Below, one piece after another: positions 18,111-26,517 of a stretch of DNA of 48,229 nucleotides. The DNA is from Pelagibacteraceae bacterium AG-325-E08 (GTDB taxonomy: Bacteria > Pseudomonadota > Alphaproteobacteria > Pelagibacterales > Pelagibacteraceae). The translations under genes were made by a program, and so were the position numbers. Within the stretch, counting starts at the first letter, position 1. Each line of letters starts with the position of its first letter. The stretch is taken from contig QBYE01000009.1 of NCBI GenBank assembly GCA_003282985.1, positions 1 through 48,229 on the forward strand, read 5' to 3'. The notes beneath the pieces were generated by a model, which saw only the letters and a program-made list of their open reading frames with translations, had not been told where the DNA came from and did not search any database.

Positions 18111-18728
18111 ATGAAAAAAAATAAAAAAAAAAGATCTTTTACACTTATTTTAAGAAATTATTTTATAACAGGAGTGGTTGTTCTTATACCTATTGGTTTT
18201 ACTTTATATCTAAGTAAAATTCTTATTGGAGTTTCATCAAATCTTATTCCTGAAAATATCAACCCTAATAGTTATCTCCCTTATGCAATTCCAGGTATTG
18301 AAATATTAATTTCAATTGTTTTAATAACTATTGTAGGTGGTTTATCATTATCCTTTTTAGGAAAAAGAATACTTAAATTAATTGATGATTTATTTAAAAG
18401 AATACCTTTCTTAAGAACTATTTATTCTGCAATCCTTCAAATGACAGAGTCTTTTTCAAATAAAGATAATGATAAAAAAAGTGTTGTATTAATAGAATAT
18501 CCAAGAAAAGGTGTGTGGGCTGTTGGTTTTGCAACTAAAGAAAATAAAGGGGAAATGGCAGATAAAACTAATCAAAGATTAATTAATGTTTTTGTACCAA
18601 CAACTCCAAATCCAACAAGTGGTTTTTTATTAATGTTTCCTATTGATGACGTCATTTATCTTAATATGACTTTTGAAGAAGCTTCAAAATTTATAGTCTC
18701 AGCAGGAACATCTTCAGGTAAGAATTAA
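18111..18728 (+). CDS. DUF502 family membrane protein
   Basis: The 205-residue product has two membrane segments (about residues 13-35 and 58-82), the family LKxILIG... and RIPFLRTIYSAILQM motifs (core IPFLRTIYS), and a soluble C-terminal half with PTTPNPTSGFLLMFP (core TTPNPTSGF), all characteristic of DUF502 proteins. Biochemical function is not established for the family. It begins with a strongly basic MKKNKKKR stretch, fitting an N-in topology. It converges on recG with a 4-bp overlap of the stop codons. Confidence 0.88.
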   Translation: MKKNKKKRSFTLILRNYFITGVVVLIPIGFTLYLSKILIGVSSNLIPENINPNSYLPYAIPGIEILISIVLITIVGGLSLSFLGKRILKLIDDLFKRIPFLRTIYSAILQMTESFSNKDNDKKSVVLIEYPRKGVWAVGFATKENKGEMADKTNQRLINVFVPTTPNPTSGFLLMFPIDDVIYLNMTFEEASKFIVSAGTSSGKN

Positions 18729-20782
18729 GCTATATCATTAATTATATCTGCTCTATCGTATAACTTTATTAAAGGTTTATATTTGCTTATATCTTCATCA
18801 GATTTTTCAATTCTATTCATTTCCTTTTCAGCTAATAAAAATAGATCTTCATTAAGAACAGGGTCAGCTAATTTAAAATTTTTTATTCCACTTTGTTTAA
18901 AACCCAAAATGTCTCCAAAACCTCTGATTTTCATATCTTCTTCAGAAATTACAAAACCATCATTGGAGTCTTTAAGTATATTAATTCTTTTTTTTGCATT
19001 TTCACTCAAGTTTGATTTAAACATGAGTATGCAGGTGGACTGTTTACTGCCTCTACCAACTCTTCCTCTTAGTTGATGTAATTGGGACAAGCCAAATTTA
19101 TTAGCATTTTCTATTATAATTGCATTAGCGTTAGGAAAATCAATTCCAACTTCAATAATTGTAGTAGAAACCAGTATCTTAAACTTATTATTTAGAAAAT
19201 TATTTAGTATAAGCTCTTTATCTTCAATATTAGTTTTTCCATGAAGTAGACCTACATTATTCGGGAATGCTTTATTAAGATATTCAAATTTTTTGACAGC
19301 AGAAGTGTGATCAACTTTTTTCGACTCTTCGATCAGAGGGCAAACCCAAAAAACTTGATTATTAAGTTCTATTTGTTTTTTTATAAACATTAAAACATCA
19401 TCAATCTTAGTTTCTAATTTACTGTAGGTTTTTATAGGTTTTCTTGCTGCTGGCTTTTCTCTAATTATTGAAAGATCCATATCACCATAAATTGTCATGG
19501 TTAATGTTCTTGGAATTGGTGTAGCTGTCATTAATAAAACATCACAATTATTTCCACCTTTATCGGATAATTTCTTTCTTTGATTTACACCAAATTTATG
19601 TTGTTCATCTATAATTATTAATCCTAACTTTTTAAAAGTTACTTTTTTTTGAAAAATTGCATGAGTTCCAAAAACTATATCTATCTCATGATTTGATAAT
19701 TCATTGAGTATTTCTTTTTTATCTCTATATTCTGATTTCCCTGAAATTAATCTTATATTTACATTTTTTGGTAATAATTTTTTTGCAAGATTAAAATGCT
19801 GTCTAGCTAAAATTTCAGTTGGAGCCATTAAAGCAACTTGAAAACCTGAATTTATCGTATTGTATGCAGCAATAAGAGAAACTATTGTTTTTCCACTACC
19901 AACATCCCCCTGTAACAGTCTAAACATTTTAGTATTAGCACATAGATCACTATTTATTTCTTTAAGTGATTTTAATTGATCATTTGTTAGTGTAAAATCT
20001 AAATTCTTTATTATTAAAGCTTGTTTATTTAAATCTATTTTTTTCTTCTTTTTTTTAATCTTTTTTATTTTTTTTCTGATTTCTGAATTAACTAAGAATG
20101 TAGAAAAAACTTCATCATAAGCAAGTCTTTGATAAAAATTATCTTTGTAATTTCCTTGATTCTGGGGTTCGTGTAATTCTTTTATTGACTCATTCCAACT
20201 TATACCATCAAATTTTTTTAGTAATTCTTTAGAATGCCATTCATCTAAAATAGGTAATTTTTCCATTATCTGTTTTATTATCTTATTGTAGACTTTTTCT
20301 GTAATACCTTCTGTAAGTGAATATGTGTTATGTTTTTGTTTTATTAACGAAGCATTTTCAGAAATATACTTTGGATTAGTAAGCTGATATTTGTTTCTGA
20401 ATCTACTTATTTTACCACTTATTGTTACATTCTTTCCTATAGGTAAAATCTTTTTAATATATCCCTCGTAACTATTAAAAAAAATGCAGTCTAATTCTCC
20501 TGTTTCATCTGAACAAACAACTCTATTAGGTAGATTTCTTATTCGAGGAAAAGAATATTTTTTAGGAACTATTGTTATTGTTTGAATTTCTCCCAACTTC
20601 AAATCTTTTATTTTAGAAGATAAACTTCTATCTGTATATGACTTAGGCAACTTCCATAATAGATCAAAAATATTGTTTATTCTTTTTTTTTTAAGTAAAT
20701 TGGTGGTTTTATTACCTACACCTTTTAAAATTGACAAATCTGACAATAGATATTTATAATTACTTTTATTATCCATAAACAA
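18725..20782 (-). CDS. recG: ATP-dependent DNA helicase RecG
   Basis: RecG remodels stalled replication forks and branch-migrates Holliday junctions. The 685-residue product has the N-terminal wedge (OB-fold) domain, Walker A in LLQGDVGSGKT, the DEQH box in IIIDEQHKFGVNQR (core DEQHKFGV), TATPIPRT as motif III, and the C-terminal LRGRVGRGSK (motif VI) and EDMKIRGFGDILG segments. It is divergent from sdhE with a 16-bp gap, the usual alphaproteobacterial recG/sdhE pairing. A lysine-rich insertion (about residues 238-250) is present between the wedge and helicase domains. Confidence 0.97.
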   Translation of the reverse strand: MFMDNKSNYKYLLSDLSILKGVGNKTTNLLKKKRINNIFDLLWKLPKSYTDRSLSSKIKDLKLGEIQTITIVPKKYSFPRIRNLPNRVVCSDETGELDCIFFNSYEGYIKKILPIGKNVTISGKISRFRNKYQLTNPKYISENASLIKQKHNTYSLTEGITEKVYNKIIKQIMEKLPILDEWHSKELLKKFDGISWNESIKELHEPQNQGNYKDNFYQRLAYDEVFSTFLVNSEIRKKIKKIKKKKKKIDLNKQALIIKNLDFTLTNDQLKSLKEINSDLCANTKMFRLLQGDVGSGKTIVSLIAAYNTINSGFQVALMAPTEILARQHFNLAKKLLPKNVNIRLISGKSEYRDKKEILNELSNHEIDIVFGTHAIFQKKVTFKKLGLIIIDEQHKFGVNQRKKLSDKGGNNCDVLLMTATPIPRTLTMTIYGDMDLSIIREKPAARKPIKTYSKLETKIDDVLMFIKKQIELNNQVFWVCPLIEESKKVDHTSAVKKFEYLNKAFPNNVGLLHGKTNIEDKELILNNFLNNKFKILVSTTIIEVGIDFPNANAIIIENANKFGLSQLHQLRGRVGRGSKQSTCILMFKSNLSENAKKRINILKDSNDGFVISEEDMKIRGFGDILGFKQSGIKNFKLADPVLNEDLFLLAEKEMNRIEKSDEDISKYKPLIKLYDRADIINDIA

Positions 20783-20798
20783 CTAATATATTATAATA

Positions 20799-21065
20799 AT
20801 GGACCTCAATATAGATCTATTAAAAAAAAAAATTATTTACAGATCTAATTATCGTGGCACTAAAGAAATGGACAAGCTTTTAGGTGCATTTACCAAAAAA
20901 TATGTTGACGAATTAAGCACCAATGATCTTCTTGACCTAGAAAAGTTATTAAACATAGATGATGATAATTTATATAATTTTTATAACAAATTAAAAACTG
21001 ACTTTGAATTTGAGAGCAATAATGTAAATTCTTTATTTAGAAATTTTAAGTATAATGAAAAATGA
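20799..21065 (+). CDS. sdhE: FAD assembly factor SdhE (succinate dehydrogenase assembly factor 2 family)
   Basis: SdhE promotes covalent FAD attachment to the succinate dehydrogenase flavoprotein. The 88-residue protein has the family motif RSNYRGTKEMDKLLGAF (core RGTKEMD, matching RGxxExD) and the LLDLEKLLNIDDDNLYNF region (core LEKLLNIDDD). It is divergently adjacent to recG. Its TGA stop is followed with no gap by the complement of the tRNA-Ser CCA end, so the two genes converge head to head without spacing. Confidence 0.9.
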   Translation: MDLNIDLLKKKIIYRSNYRGTKEMDKLLGAFTKKYVDELSTNDLLDLEKLLNIDDDNLYNFYNKLKTDFEFESNNVNSLFRNFKYNEK

Positions 21066-21155
21066 TGGCGGAGAGACTGGGATTCGAACCCAGGAAAGAG
21101 TTGCCCCTTTGCCGGTTTTCAAGACCGGTGCTTTCAACCGCTCAGCCATCTCTCC
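21066..21155 (-). tRNA. tRNA-Ser (anticodon UGA)
   Basis: The 90-nt minus-strand gene has acceptor stem GGAGAGA/TCTCTCC, anticodon stem CCGGT/ACCGG around loop CTTGAAA (anticodon TGA), a long variable arm typical of tRNA-Ser, T stem CTGGG/CCCAG with loop TTCGAAT, discriminator G and an encoded CCA. Its 3' end abuts the sdhE stop codon. Substrate of SerS encoded at 1808-3067. Confidence 0.97.
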
Positions 21156-21243
21156 ACGAAGAAACTTTTATAATTAAAAATATTTAATTCAACTATAAAA
21201 TAGTCTATTTAACATAGTTATTAATTAATTAGCTAAATTATCT

Positions 21244-22122
21244 ATGAAAGCACAATTCAATAAAGGTTTATTATTAACTTCTCTAGGATCTTTTTGGTGG
21301 GGTTTTATTGGTGTAATATATTTTCAATATGTATCATTTATTGGTCATATAGAACTAATAGTTCATAGATGTTTATGGACAGCAGTAATGCTTATTTTTA
21401 CAACTTCAATTCTTTCAAAATGGAATCTTTTTAAAGATATTTTCAAAAATAAGAAAACTTTATTTGCTTTGTTGGTCTCTGGTTTTTTGATATTTATAAA
21501 TTGGGCTGTATGGATATATGCAGTTGCAACAGAACGAATTATTGATGCAAGTTTTGGCTATTTCATTATGCCGATTATAAGTGTTTTATTAGGATATATT
21601 TTTTTTAAAGAGAAACTTAATTCAAAAAGAATTTTTTCAATTTTATTAGTTCTATTATCGATTATCATTCTAATATTCATAAATTTAAAAAGTTTACCCT
21701 GGGTAGGTTTGATAGTAGCTTTTAGTTGGGCTTTTTATAATCTTATCAGAAAGAAGATTAATGTAGATACTGATGTAGGTATATTAATTGAAAGTTTATA
21801 TATACTTCCTTTTGCTTTACTTATTTTTTACTTTATAACTAAAAATGGATTTAATGATTTTAGCTTATCGAGTCCAGGCTTAAGTCTTTTTTTAATATTA
21901 GCTGGTCCTATGACAGTGATTCCTTTATTTTTATACGTTAGAGGTGTTGAACTGATTGGGCTAGGCCCTACAGGTATGATTTTCTATATAACTCCAACAT
22001 TACAGTTTATTCTGGGTTATTTTTATTATAATGAGGAGTTTTCTATTATTAAATTTGTGAGTTTTATTATTATTTGGATTGCTGTAGTTATATATCTAAA
22101 GGATCTTTATGAAACTAGTTAG
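21244..22122 (+). CDS. rarD: RarD-like EamA/DMT-superfamily transporter
   Basis: The 292-residue protein has ten predicted membrane helices in two EamA repeats. The N terminus matches RarD: KGLLLTSLGSFWWGFIGVIYFQY, the EL(I)VHRCLWTA segment (core HRCLWTA), the NWAVWIYAV stretch and GYFIMPIISVLLGYIFFKE (core GYFIMP). RarD proteins are drug/metabolite exporters whose natural substrate is unclear. It overlaps the MltB-type gene by 14 bp and heads the long forward run that ends at 29580. An 88-bp AT-rich space upstream, after tRNA-Ser, is the likely promoter region. Confidence 0.87.
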   Translation: MKAQFNKGLLLTSLGSFWWGFIGVIYFQYVSFIGHIELIVHRCLWTAVMLIFTTSILSKWNLFKDIFKNKKTLFALLVSGFLIFINWAVWIYAVATERIIDASFGYFIMPIISVLLGYIFFKEKLNSKRIFSILLVLLSIIILIFINLKSLPWVGLIVAFSWAFYNLIRKKINVDTDVGILIESLYILPFALLIFYFITKNGFNDFSLSSPGLSLFLILAGPMTVIPLFLYVRGVELIGLGPTGMIFYITPTLQFILGYFYYNEEFSIIKFVSFIIIWIAVVIYLKDLYETS

Positions 22123-23110
22123 TATTCTAATTTTTATTTTAACATTATTTATACACAATTCATACGCTGATAATAATTTAGAATTTGAAAATTGGAAAAA
22201 AACTTTTAAAGCTGTTGCACTTAAAAATAATATTTCTGAAAATACTTTTAATCTAGTTATGTCAGATGTTAAATTTTTACCTAAAGTTATTGAATATGAT
22301 AGGTATCAACCAGAATTTTACGAAGATACTAAAACTTATATTTCTAAAAGAAGCTCAGATAAAAAAGTTAAAAAAGGCGTTATTTTTTACAAAGATCAAT
22401 CTGAACTGATTAATAAAGTTGAAAAAAAATTTGATGTAGAGAAAGAATTACTTTTAGCATTAATGGGAATTGAAACTAACTTTGGCACATATGTTGGTAA
22501 AATGGATATTCTGTCTTCATTAGCAACATTAAGTTTTGATCAGAGAAGATCTAAATTTTTTACAAATGAATTGTTAATTCTATTAAAATTAATTGATACA
22601 AATCAAATTGATTATAAATCATTATATGGATCATGGGCAGGGGCATTTGGTTTTTTCCAGTTTATGCCTTCTACAATTGAAAATTATGCAATTGATTATA
22701 ATAATGATAACTATATTGATCTCAAGAATTCACAAGACTCGTATGCTTCTGCAGCTAACTATTTAAATAATATGGGATGGAGTCAGGAAACACCGTGTTT
22801 TTATAAAATTAATCTAAATGACGACATTTCAGATAAATATTTAAATGTTTCAGCAAAAAAATTAAAGAATAAAAAAAAATTAAGATATTTTAAAAAATTT
22901 ATAAAAAACAATGAAATAATAGACTCATTAGATGAAAATTTAAAAGTTGCTATAATAACTCCAGATAAAGATATTGTTGAAAATGCTAATAAACTTAGTC
23001 CAGCTTACATAGTTTTTGATAATTACGAAATAATTTTAAAATGGAATCGATCTTTAAGATTTGCTTTAGCAGTATGCACATTAAAAGATAAAATTAAAAA
23101 TGAATTATAA
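22109..23110 (+). CDS. MltB-type lytic murein transglycosylase
   Basis: Cleaves the MurNAc-GlcNAc bond of peptidoglycan to make 1,6-anhydro ends, in the periplasm. A signal peptide (residues 1-20, ending NSYA-D) is followed by the MltB/SLT domain with the catalytic glutamate in LLALMGIETNFGTYVG (core GIETNFG), SLATLSFDQRR, and GSWAGAFGFFQFMPST (core GAFGFFQFMPS). The start overlaps rarD by 14 bp and an AAAGGAT sequence precedes it. It overlaps the RlpA-type gene by 11 bp, placing it in a peptidoglycan-processing group with that lipoprotein and the D,D-carboxypeptidase. Confidence 0.93.
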   Translation: MKLVSILIFILTLFIHNSYADNNLEFENWKKTFKAVALKNNISENTFNLVMSDVKFLPKVIEYDRYQPEFYEDTKTYISKRSSDKKVKKGVIFYKDQSELINKVEKKFDVEKELLLALMGIETNFGTYVGKMDILSSLATLSFDQRRSKFFTNELLILLKLIDTNQIDYKSLYGSWAGAFGFFQFMPSTIENYAIDYNNDNYIDLKNSQDSYASAANYLNNMGWSQETPCFYKINLNDDISDKYLNVSAKKLKNKKKLRYFKKFIKNNEIIDSLDENLKVAIITPDKDIVENANKLSPAYIVFDNYEIILKWNRSLRFALAVCTLKDKIKNEL

Positions 23111-23852
23111 ATTAATACTGGTAATTTTTTTACCACTTCTATTTATAGGTTGTGATCAAACATTCAACATTAAAAATGAAAATTTAGATCTTTTAAGAGA
23201 TGATAAATACAGAAATTCAGGTTTCGCACTTATCTATAATGATAAATTAGAAAACATTAAAAAAATTGAGAATAGATCTTTAAATATTTATCACAAATCT
23301 CTTAAAAGAAAATCAATGGTTAAAATTACAAATCCTGCTAATGGGAATTTTTTAATTGCTGAAGTTAAATCAAATAAAGTAAAATTTTCAAATTTTTATA
23401 ATTCTATATTGAGTCCTAGAATAGCAGAAACATTAGATTTAGATCAAAATGAACCATATGTTGAAATAGTATTAATATCAAAAAATTCTACTTTTATTGC
23501 AGGAAAAGCAAAAACTTTCGAAGAGGAAAGTAAAGTTGCAGAAAAGGCTCCAATAGATGGAATTCAAATTAATGATTTAAACGTAAAGAAAAAGAAAAAA
23601 AAGATTATAACAAAAAAAAATTTTTCCTATTCTATTAAAGTTGCAGATTTTTATTATAAAGATACAGCTAAGATCTTATTGGATCGTATTAAAAAAGAAA
23701 CCTCTATTAAGAATTTGAAGATTATTGAATTATCAAAAACAAATTATAGACTTCTAATAGGTCCTTTTAATGATATAAAATCTCTAAGAAATAATTTTGA
23801 AAAAATGGATTTATTTGATTTTGAAAATTTAGAGGTTTTAAAAAATGTATAA
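23100..23852 (+). CDS. RlpA-like lipoprotein with C-terminal SPOR domain
   Basis: The 250-residue product begins with a lipoprotein signal peptide (LLFIGC lipobox, Cys about residue 18). A middle section (about residues 60-135) resembles a degenerate RlpA double-psi beta-barrel (KITNPANGNFLIAEV, then RIAETLDL), but the expected DRGPF motif is absent, so lytic activity is doubtful. A lysine-rich linker (about 160-172) leads to a C-terminal SPOR-type domain (about 173-250) that would bind denuded septal glycan. It overlaps mltB (11 bp) and the carboxypeptidase gene (8 bp). The RlpA call leans on this neighbourhood as well as on sequence. Confidence 0.75.
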   Translation: MNYKLILVIFLPLLFIGCDQTFNIKNENLDLLRDDKYRNSGFALIYNDKLENIKKIENRSLNIYHKSLKRKSMVKITNPANGNFLIAEVKSNKVKFSNFYNSILSPRIAETLDLDQNEPYVEIVLISKNSTFIAGKAKTFEEESKVAEKAPIDGIQINDLNVKKKKKKIITKKNFSYSIKVADFYYKDTAKILLDRIKKETSIKNLKIIELSKTNYRLLIGPFNDIKSLRNNFEKMDLFDFENLEVLKNV

Positions 23853-24996
23853 AAATTTCATTCTCTTCTTATTTTCAATTTTATTTTTTTTTAATCATTC
23901 TTTTGCAAATATTGATATAAAAGCTAGAACAGCAATTCTACAAGACTACTTATCAGGAGAAATTCTTTATGAAAAAGAGCCAGATAGATCGATTTATCCT
24001 GCTTCAATGACAAAAATTATGACAAGTATTATTGCTTTTGATTTGATTAAATCCGGTGATTTGAGTTTAGATGAAAAATTTTTAATTTCAGAAAAAGCTT
24101 GGAGATTATCCACTGCTGGTTACTCTTCTATGTTTGTAATGGTTGGAGATGAGGTTTCAGTTGAAAATTTACTTAAAGGTATAATAGTTGCTTCAGGTAA
24201 TGACTCATGTATTGCTTTGGCAGAAGGTATTGCTGGAACAGAGGAAGAATTTGCCATTATGATGACTTCTAAAGCAAGAGAAATTGGAATGGAAAATACT
24301 AATTTTGCTAACTCTTCAGGAATTAATGATCCTGATAATTATTCTACTGTTAGAGATATTATGATTATGTCTAATTATTTAATAAAAAATCATCCTGAAT
24401 TTTATAAATGGTTTAAAGAAAAAGAATTTACTTGGGATAGGACGGGAGGTGATCCTATTACACAAGGTAACAGAAATCCTCTTTTATATAAAAATATGGG
24501 AGTTGATGGTGTAAAAACAGGTTATTTAGCCGTAGAAAGATATTCATTAGCATCATCCTTAGAAAGAAAAGGAAGAAGATTAATAGCTGTTGGTAGTGGA
24601 TTTGAAACAAAGACATCTAGATCAAAGGAAAGTGCAAAATTGTTAACTTATGGACTTACAAATTTTGATTTAGTTGAAATAGCAAAATCTAATGAGTCAT
24701 TTAGTGATGTTGATGTTTGGCTTGGAAAAAAAAATAAAGTCAGTGTTTATTCTAAAGATGATATATATAAAATAATAAAAAAGGGGCAAAAAAAATTACT
24801 TAAAATTAAATTAATTTATGATGGCCCTATAGAGGCTCCAATTAAAAAAGATCAAAAGTTGGCTAAATTAAAAATAGTTTATGATCAAGATTTAGTAGGT
24901 GAATACGACCTTCTAGCTTTAGAAGATATTAAAAAAGTGAATATCTTTTCAAGGCTAATGAAGTCATTAAATTATTTAATTTGGGGTGATGTCTAA
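23845..24996 (+). CDS. dacA: D-alanyl-D-alanine carboxypeptidase (PBP5/DacA family)
   Basis: Trims the terminal D-Ala from peptidoglycan stem peptides in the periplasm. A signal peptide (residues 1-21, ending SFA-N) precedes an S11 serine peptidase domain with SxxK as ASMTK, SxN as ASGND and KTG as GVKTGYL, in the correct order and spacing. The C-terminal part (about residues 290-383) fits the PBP5 beta domain and a membrane-anchoring helix. Overlaps its upstream neighbour by 8 bp (ATGTATAA) and tmk by 8 bp (ATGTCTAA). DacA versus DacC cannot be separated by eye, so the symbol denotes the family. Confidence 0.93.
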   Translation: MYKNFILFLFSILFFFNHSFANIDIKARTAILQDYLSGEILYEKEPDRSIYPASMTKIMTSIIAFDLIKSGDLSLDEKFLISEKAWRLSTAGYSSMFVMVGDEVSVENLLKGIIVASGNDSCIALAEGIAGTEEEFAIMMTSKAREIGMENTNFANSSGINDPDNYSTVRDIMIMSNYLIKNHPEFYKWFKEKEFTWDRTGGDPITQGNRNPLLYKNMGVDGVKTGYLAVERYSLASSLERKGRRLIAVGSGFETKTSRSKESAKLLTYGLTNFDLVEIAKSNESFSDVDVWLGKKNKVSVYSKDDIYKIIKKGQKKLLKIKLIYDGPIEAPIKKDQKLAKLKIVYDQDLVGEYDLLALEDIKKVNIFSRLMKSLNYLIWGDV

Positions 24997-25600
24997 AAAA
25001 ATTGTAATAGTTTTTGAGGGTATTGAAGGTAGTGGCAAAACTTTTCACATCAAACATGTATCTAACTATCTAAAAAAAAAGAAAATCAGTCACGTTTCAA
25101 TAAGAGAACCAGGAGGTAGTAAGAACTCAGAAAAAATAAGAAAGTTAATTTTAAATAACAAATCAAATTTTCAAAAAAATACTGATTTACTACTCTATCT
25201 AGCAGCTAGAAGTGAAAACATTAGTTACTTAAAAAAATTTTATAAAAAAAAGATAATTTTATTAGATAGATTTACAGACTCAACTTTGGCGTATCAACAT
25301 TTTGGTATGGGTGTAAACCTAGCTATAATAAAAAAAATTAATGACCATATTTTAAATAATTTTAAAGTAAATTTTACTTTTTTAAATATTGTAAATGAGA
25401 AAAATATGATTAAAAGATTGAGAAAGAGAGTCAAATTAAACAGATATGATAAATTTAATAAAGATTTTTATAAAAGGGTTCAAAAAGGATACCTCAAATT
25501 AAGTAAAAATAAAAAAGATTATCAAATTATAGACTCAAACTTATCAATCGAAACAAATAAAAAAAATATAATTAACAAAATAGAAAAGCTAATAAGATGA
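24989..25600 (+). CDS. tmk: Thymidylate kinase
   Basis: Phosphorylates dTMP to dTDP. The 203-residue protein has the P-loop FEGIEGSGKTFH, the REPGG motif, and DRFTDSTLAYQ in the substrate region. ATG at 24989 is chosen over GTG at 24986 because it gives the 8-bp ATGTCTAA overlap with the upstream gene and has GGGG just before it. Overlaps holB by 4 bp (ATGA). tmk-holB-metG-tatD is a conserved bacterial cluster. Confidence 0.95.
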   Translation: MSKKIVIVFEGIEGSGKTFHIKHVSNYLKKKKISHVSIREPGGSKNSEKIRKLILNNKSNFQKNTDLLLYLAARSENISYLKKFYKKKIILLDRFTDSTLAYQHFGMGVNLAIIKKINDHILNNFKVNFTFLNIVNEKNMIKRLRKRVKLNRYDKFNKDFYKRVQKGYLKLSKNKKDYQIIDSNLSIETNKKNIINKIEKLIR

Positions 25601-26517
25601 ACCTTTGCTCTAAATCACAAACAAAACTCTATGGTTTAGATGAAGAACTTAACGAATTAATAAATTTATATAATAATTCAAAATTACCAAATAAGATTTT
25701 GCTTTCAGGGGAAAAAGGTATTGGTAAGTGCACTCTTGCTTATCATTTAATAAATTATATTTTATCTAACAATGAAAAAAATCCTTACAACACTAATGAT
25801 TTTCAAATAAATACTGACAATCATTCTTTTAAATTAATTCAAAATAATTCAAATCCCAATTTTAATCTAATTGACGTAAACTCTGAAAAAAAAAGTATTG
25901 AAATTAATCAGATTAGAAACTTAATCAATAATCTTAATAAATCCTCATTCAATTCAAAACCAAGGTTTATTTTAATCGATAATATTGAATTTTTGAATGT
26001 AAATTCTATTAACGCTTTACTTAAAATTTTAGAGGAACCTAACGAAAATACTTATTTTATTTTGATAAATAATAATAAAAAAATCCTATCTACTCTTTTA
26101 TCTAGGTGTTTAAATTTTAAGATATCACTAAGTAATGAAAAGGTTATTTTCGTGAATAAACTATTATTTGGTGATGACATAAAAAACTTAATTAACTCTG
26201 ATATATTAGATTATTACAACACACCTGGCAAAATTTATGATGTATTAGAATTTTCTAAAGAAAAGGAGATAGATCTAAGAACAATAAGTCTAAAAGAGTT
26301 CTTATCACTAATTATTAAAAGATCTTATTATAAAAATGATAATAGAATAAAGATTATTTTGTATGATTATTTAGAATTATTTTTGCTTAAAAAAATTTCC
26401 ATCACTTACTTTGAAATTTTTAGTTATTTTTTAAAAAAGATTAATAATGTAAAAAAGTTTAACCTAAATGAAGAGTCTTTATTTTTAGAAATTGACTCAA
26501 AATTATTGAATGGATAA
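25597..26517 (+). CDS. holB: DNA polymerase III delta' subunit
   Basis: Clamp-loader subunit of the replicative polymerase. The 306-residue AAA+ protein has P-loop LSGEKGIGKCTLAY, the INALLKILEEP motif and STLLSRC as the sensor 1/SRC region. The cysteine cluster that forms the zinc module in E. coli delta' is not visible between the P-loop and Walker B. Walker B reads ILIDNIEFL, where DNIE replaces the usual DxAE-type sequence. Sequence is otherwise divergent and Asn/Lys-rich, so the call rests on these motifs and on position between tmk and metG. Confidence 0.87.
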   Translation: MNLCSKSQTKLYGLDEELNELINLYNNSKLPNKILLSGEKGIGKCTLAYHLINYILSNNEKNPYNTNDFQINTDNHSFKLIQNNSNPNFNLIDVNSEKKSIEINQIRNLINNLNKSSFNSKPRFILIDNIEFLNVNSINALLKILEEPNENTYFILINNNKKILSTLLSRCLNFKISLSNEKVIFVNKLLFGDDIKNLINSDILDYYNTPGKIYDVLEFSKEKEIDLRTISLKEFLSLIIKRSYYKNDNRIKIILYDYLELFLLKKISITYFEIFSYFLKKINNVKKFNLNEESLFLEIDSKLLNG

